Below, in pieces: positions 6,001-8,613 of a DNA stretch of 8,613 bases (positions within the stretch are counted from its first letter, which is position 1; every line of letters begins with the position of its first letter). The translations under genes and the position numbers were made by a program. Origin of the DNA: DATBLE01 sp046732255. GTDB taxonomy: Bacteria > Actinomycetota > Thermoleophilia > Gaiellales > Gaiellaceae. The stretch lies in assembly GCA_046732255.1 (NCBI GenBank), contig JBKPMR010000036.1, positions 1 to 8,613 of the forward strand, in the 5' to 3' direction. The notes under the pieces are model-generated. The model did no database searches. It was not told where the DNA came from and worked only from the letters and a program-made list of their open reading frames with translations.

Positions 6001-7187
6001 TCGGGAAGCAGCGGCATGTCCGGGGCGGCCCTGTGTCCGAGGAGGATGCCGCGGGTGATCGCAGTGGGGCCGTAGCGGGTGCGGATCTCGTCGAGTGCGG
6101 CGTCGAGGAGCTCGGCGTTGTCGGTGTCGAAGGGCAGGCAGAGCTGCAGAGGGAGATCGTCCTGGAGGTTGGCGATCGTGACCCCGATCAGCGTGAGGCC
6201 CCGGCGCTCGATCAGCGGCTGTGCAGTCGTTAGCAGGGAGCTGGCGGCGCCGAGGATGGGGCGGGTCTGTGCGGTCGGGTACCGGAGGGTGTGGGAGCGC
6301 GTCGCGCGGCTGTAGTCGCCGAAGCGGAGGCGCAGAACGACCGTGCGTCCGACTCGGCGTGCCGCTCGGAGCCGCCGGCTGACGCGGTCGACGATCGCGA
6401 GGAGGTCGGTCTCGATCTCTGCGGGTGATGCCCGCCGCAGGCCGAAGGCGTGCTGGGAGCCGATCGAGCGCCGGCGCGGGCGCCGCCGGACCGGACGTGG
6501 GTCGTAGTTGTTGGCCAGCGCATGCAGGTGGCGGGCCGCGGCCGTGCCGAGGACGAATTCGAGGTCGGACTCCGGCACGCCGGCGAGCTCGCCGGCGGTC
6601 GCGACCCCGATGCGGTGCAGCCGGGCGGCGGTCGCCGGTCCGATCCCCCAGATCCGCTCGATCGGCAGCGGGTGGAGGAAGGCGAGCTCGTCGCCGGGCG
6701 GTACGAGGAGCAGCCCGTCCGGCTTCGCGACCGCGCTGGCGATCTTCGCCAGGTGCTTCGTGCTGGCGATCCCGACCGTGAGAGGCAGCCCCAGCTGCTC
6801 GCGGGCGCGGTGGCGGAGGCGGACGGCGATTTCCCACGGTGTGCCTGCGATCCGCTCCATGCCGCGGACGTCGAGGAATGCCTCGTCGATCGAGAGGCCC
6901 TCGACCGACGGGGTGGTGTCCTCGAAGAGGTCGTAGAGCGCACGGCTCGCCTCCGCGTATGCGGCCATCCGCGGGCGGACGACAACCGCGTGCGGGCAGA
7001 GCCGTCGGGCCTTCCCTCCGCCCATCGCCGTCCGGACGCCGTACGCCTTTGCCTCGTAGCTGGCGGCGAGCACGACGCCGCCCCCGACGATCACCGGCCG
7101 TCCGCGCAGGCGCGGGTCGTCGCGCTGCTCGACCGATGCGAAGAACGCGTCGGCATCGGCATGCAAGATCGTCGCCTCGGCGGGCAA
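5997..7187 (-). CDS. dinB: DNA polymerase IV (Y-family translesion polymerase)
   Basis: A 396-residue error-prone polymerase that copies past damaged bases when the replicative polymerase stalls. The palm begins with HADADAFFASVEQ (9-21), with catalytic D11 and steric-gate Phe at 16. The second catalytic pair D101-E102 is in LSIDEAFLD (98-106). SYEAKAYGVRTAM (43-55) is the usual finger motif. The thumb has helix-hairpin-helix signatures (RIWGIGPATAARL), and a little-finger domain follows. QLCLPF at 348-353 fits a beta-clamp binding motif. The start is uncertain: there is no in-frame ATG or GTG near the expected position, so TTG 7187 is chosen. The two ATGs in and beside the LexA box are out of frame. 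The frame is open upstream to 8042, but that is antisense to the nuclease gene. A LexA box lies 20 nt before the start, so the gene is very likely SOS-induced. It is divergent from the nuclease fusion. Confidence 0.92.
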   Translation of the reverse strand: MPAEATILHADADAFFASVEQRDDPRLRGRPVIVGGGVVLAASYEAKAYGVRTAMGGGKARRLCPHAVVVRPRMAAYAEASRALYDLFEDTTPSVEGLSIDEAFLDVRGMERIAGTPWEIAVRLRHRAREQLGLPLTVGIASTKHLAKIASAVAKPDGLLLVPPGDELAFLHPLPIERIWGIGPATAARLHRIGVATAGELAGVPESDLEFVLGTAAARHLHALANNYDPRPVRRRPRRRSIGSQHAFGLRRASPAEIETDLLAIVDRVSRRLRAARRVGRTVVLRLRFGDYSRATRSHTLRYPTAQTRPILGAASSLLTTAQPLIERRGLTLIGVTIANLQDDLPLQLCLPFDTDNAELLDAALDEIRTRYGPTAITRGILLGHRAAPDMPLLPD

Positions 7188-7198
7188 GGAGTCGATGG

Positions 7199-7227
7199 TT
7201 GCACATCGAACATATGTTCGCTTTGAT
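7199..7227 (+). promoter_or_regulatory. Predicted promoter for the nuclease fusion, with LexA box in spacer
   Basis: TTGCAC (7199-7204) and TTTGAT (7222-7227, 4 of 6 to TATAAT) are 17 bp apart. The next six bases end at 7233, so transcription would begin at about 7234, the first base of the GTG start. That is a leaderless arrangement, common in actinobacteria, and it agrees with the lack of any Shine-Dalgarno sequence. The whole LexA box falls in the spacer, where bound LexA would block RNA polymerase. The hexamers are only moderate matches. Confidence 0.45.
7207..7220. promoter_or_regulatory. LexA binding site (SOS box)
   Basis: CGAACATATGTTCG is a perfect 14-bp palindrome that matches the CGAAC-N4-GTTCG LexA box known from Bacillus and mycobacteria. 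It sits between divergent dinB (start 20 nt to the left) and the exonuclease/GIY-YIG gene (start 13 nt to the right). Both are DNA-damage functions, so one site probably represses both until RecA triggers LexA self-cleavage. Confidence 0.92.
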
Positions 7228-7233
7228 TGATGA

Positions 7234-8613
7234 GTGCAGCTTGCGCTGGACGGCCTCGATCGGCTCGTGGCCTCGCTGGAGGAGCAGGGGTCGCTGCCCG
7301 CGCTGGACGCAGCCAAGCTCCTGTTCGCGAGCCGCTCGATCCCGGTCGGGCTGGCCCCCACGCTGCTGGCCGAGGTCTGCGCCGGCGACAGCCGGGTCGT
7401 CTGCACCGGTGCGACCGTCGCGCTCGCGGGCGCCCCGGACCCGTTGCTGGAGGAGGCCGAGTTCGTCGTCTTCGACCTGGAGACGACGGGGCTCTCGGCG
7501 CAGACCAGCCGCATCTGCGAGCTAGGCGCGGTCCGCGTTCGGGCGCTGGAGGTCGTCGACTGCTTCCAGTCCCTGGTCGATCCTGGTGTGCCGCTCCCCC
7601 AACCGGTCGCCGATCTGACCGGGCTGCGCGAGCGCGAGCTGCGCGGCGCACCCCAGGTCGGAACCGTTGTCGGCCGCTTCCTGTCCTTCGCCGGCGACGC
7701 ACCTCTGGTCGCGCACAACGCCCGCTTCGACCAGCGCTTCCTCGAGCGGCAGCTGCACCGGCACGAGAGTCGCAGGCTGGCCGAACCGCCCCTGTGTACG
7801 GCGGCGCTCGCCCGCCGCCTGCTCGCAAGCCGCCTGCACCGGGTCAGCCTCGCCTCCCTGGCCCAGTTCTTCGGCGTGCCGACCGCCCCCTGCCACCGGG
7901 CGTTGCCCGACGCCGAGGCGACCGCCCAGGTCCTCGTCCGCCTGATCGAGCTCGCGCAGGAACTGGGCGCCCGCCGCGTCTCCGAGCTGCGCACCCTGGC
8001 CGCTCCCCGGAAGCGGCGCGTGCACGGCAAGCGTCCGCTCATGCGCGGCGCGCCGACGCGGCCCGGCGTCTATCTCTTCCGCGACTGCAACGAGCAGGTG
8101 CTGTACGTCGGCCGCGCCCGCGACCTGCACGCACGCCTGCGTTCGTACTTCCAGGGCCAATCACAGCGCCCTTCGGTGGAGGCTGCCCTCCTCGCGCTCG
8201 AACGGATCGAGTGGCGCGTACTCGGCTCCGAGCTGGAGGCGGCGCTCGAGGAGCTCCGCCTGATCCGGGAGCTGCAACCGCCCGCCAACTCCCGCAGCCG
8301 ACAGCGCAACGGGTGCGTCTACCTGCGACGCCGAGGCGACGAGTTCGTGGTCACCAAGACGCCGACCGAGCTCGGTCCCATCGGCAGCCGCCGCCAGGCC
8401 GCGCTGGCGGCCCGCGCCCTTGCACGGGCGACGCCGGAAGAGCTCGATCAGCTGCTCGAGGATGGGCCGCTGCCCCGCCTCCGCGAGCACCTCGCCAACC
8501 TGACCGAGGACCTCCGCTACGAGGAGGCGGCGCGCCACCGAGACCGTCTCAAGGCGCTCGAGCACGTGCTGGAGCGGCTCCGCCGGCTCCAGCACCTCCG
8601 CACGGTAGACACA
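7234..8613 (+). CDS. DEDDh exonuclease / UvrC-like GIY-YIG nuclease fusion (3' partial)
   Basis: An open frame of 460 codons with no stop before the window end. After a helical N-terminal stretch of about 70 residues comes a DnaQ-like DEDDh 3'-5' exonuclease domain. Its motifs are FDLETTG (D81, E83), AHNARFD (D166) and HRALPDAEA (H221, D226). A UvrC-type GIY-YIG endonuclease domain follows, with GVYLF at 278-282, YVGRA at 291-295 and a probable catalytic Glu at 340 in the LEELRLIREL segment. A UVR motif (RYEEAARHRDRLKAL, about 428-442) comes next; in UvrC this motif binds UvrB. This order matches the actinobacterial family that includes M. tuberculosis Rv2191, at roughly 600 residues, so perhaps 100-200 residues are missing. 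It probably cuts or trims DNA in repair. The GTG start at 7234 is used because two in-frame stops (TGA TGA) directly precede it. The LexA box 13 nt upstream indicates SOS induction. Confidence 0.9.
   Translation, partial: MQLALDGLDRLVASLEEQGSLPALDAAKLLFASRSIPVGLAPTLLAEVCAGDSRVVCTGATVALAGAPDPLLEEAEFVVFDLETTGLSAQTSRICELGAVRVRALEVVDCFQSLVDPGVPLPQPVADLTGLRERELRGAPQVGTVVGRFLSFAGDAPLVAHNARFDQRFLERQLHRHESRRLAEPPLCTAALARRLLASRLHRVSLASLAQFFGVPTAPCHRALPDAEATAQVLVRLIELAQELGARRVSELRTLAAPRKRRVHGKRPLMRGAPTRPGVYLFRDCNEQVLYVGRARDLHARLRSYFQGQSQRPSVEAALLALERIEWRVLGSELEAALEELRLIRELQPPANSRSRQRNGCVYLRRRGDEFVVTKTPTELGPIGSRRQAALAARALARATPEELDQLLEDGPLPRLREHLANLTEDLRYEEAARHRDRLKALEHVLERLRRLQHLRTVDT

Noticed and set aside
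5212..7206. 664-codon minus-strand open frame opposite the SDR and across dinB
   Set aside because: It is a high-GC shadow frame: Arg/Ala/Pro-rich, no motifs, and it overlaps two well-supported genes.
7188..8042. Minus-strand open frame continuing upstream of dinB for about 285 codons
   Set aside because: It is antisense to the exonuclease fusion, its protein is Ser/Arg-rich without any domain, and dinB aligns from about residue 1 at the TTG 7187.
1..8613. CRISPR arrays, tRNA/rRNA genes, insertion sequences
   Set aside because: I saw no regularly spaced repeats of CRISPR size, no tRNA-like or rRNA segments, and no transposase or terminal inverted repeats.

Overview
The window is high-GC DNA. 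Eight of the nine gene starts I place are GTG or TTG, and two genes show signs of leaderless expression. It also carries a CGAAC-N4-GTTCG LexA box and a DnaQ-UvrC hybrid nuclease. Together these point to an actinobacterium, possibly Thermoleophilia (Solirubrobacter-like). That placement is inference from style, not from a marker gene.

Left part (1-4264), all on the minus strand except one small gene. In transcription order, starting from a good sigma70-like promoter at 4199-4228, there is hcp (4149-3676), a T6SS-type tube protein with no other T6SS gene in view. It is followed by a TPR-repeat/SAM-methyltransferase fusion (3607-2339). After a 304-base gap that holds a 56-aa acidic ORF on the opposite strand (2172-2342) come an unrecognised 76-aa protein (2034-1804) and a cobalamin-binding-type radical SAM enzyme (1780-116). 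The 76-aa gene has its own strong ribosome-binding site, and three CGTCAC units with an exact 11-bp period lie upstream of it. A small protein directly followed by a B12-type radical SAM enzyme, next to a methyltransferase and an orphan Hcp, is the part of the window most likely to be an undescribed system. No function for the set can be proven from sequence alone.

Middle part (4265-6000), plus strand: a two-gene unit. The first gene is a D-erythronate dehydrogenase-like NAD enzyme (denD). Its stop overlaps by 4 nt the start of a classical short-chain dehydrogenase. Both are soluble NAD(P) oxidoreductases and probably act in sugar-acid catabolism. The kinase and isomerase of the known erythronate pathway are not in the window.

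Right part (5997-8613): a divergent SOS pair. DNA polymerase IV (dinB, minus strand) and a DEDDh exonuclease/GIY-YIG (UvrC-like) fusion (plus strand, running off the end) flank a perfect 14-bp palindrome matching the actinobacterial LexA box. The box lies in the spacer of a predicted promoter whose transcript would begin at the GTG start of the nuclease. One LexA site could therefore control translesion synthesis and nuclease repair together.

Both convergent gene pairs (2339/2342 and 5997/6000) overlap by exactly 4 nt at their stop codons, leaving no room for a terminator between them.
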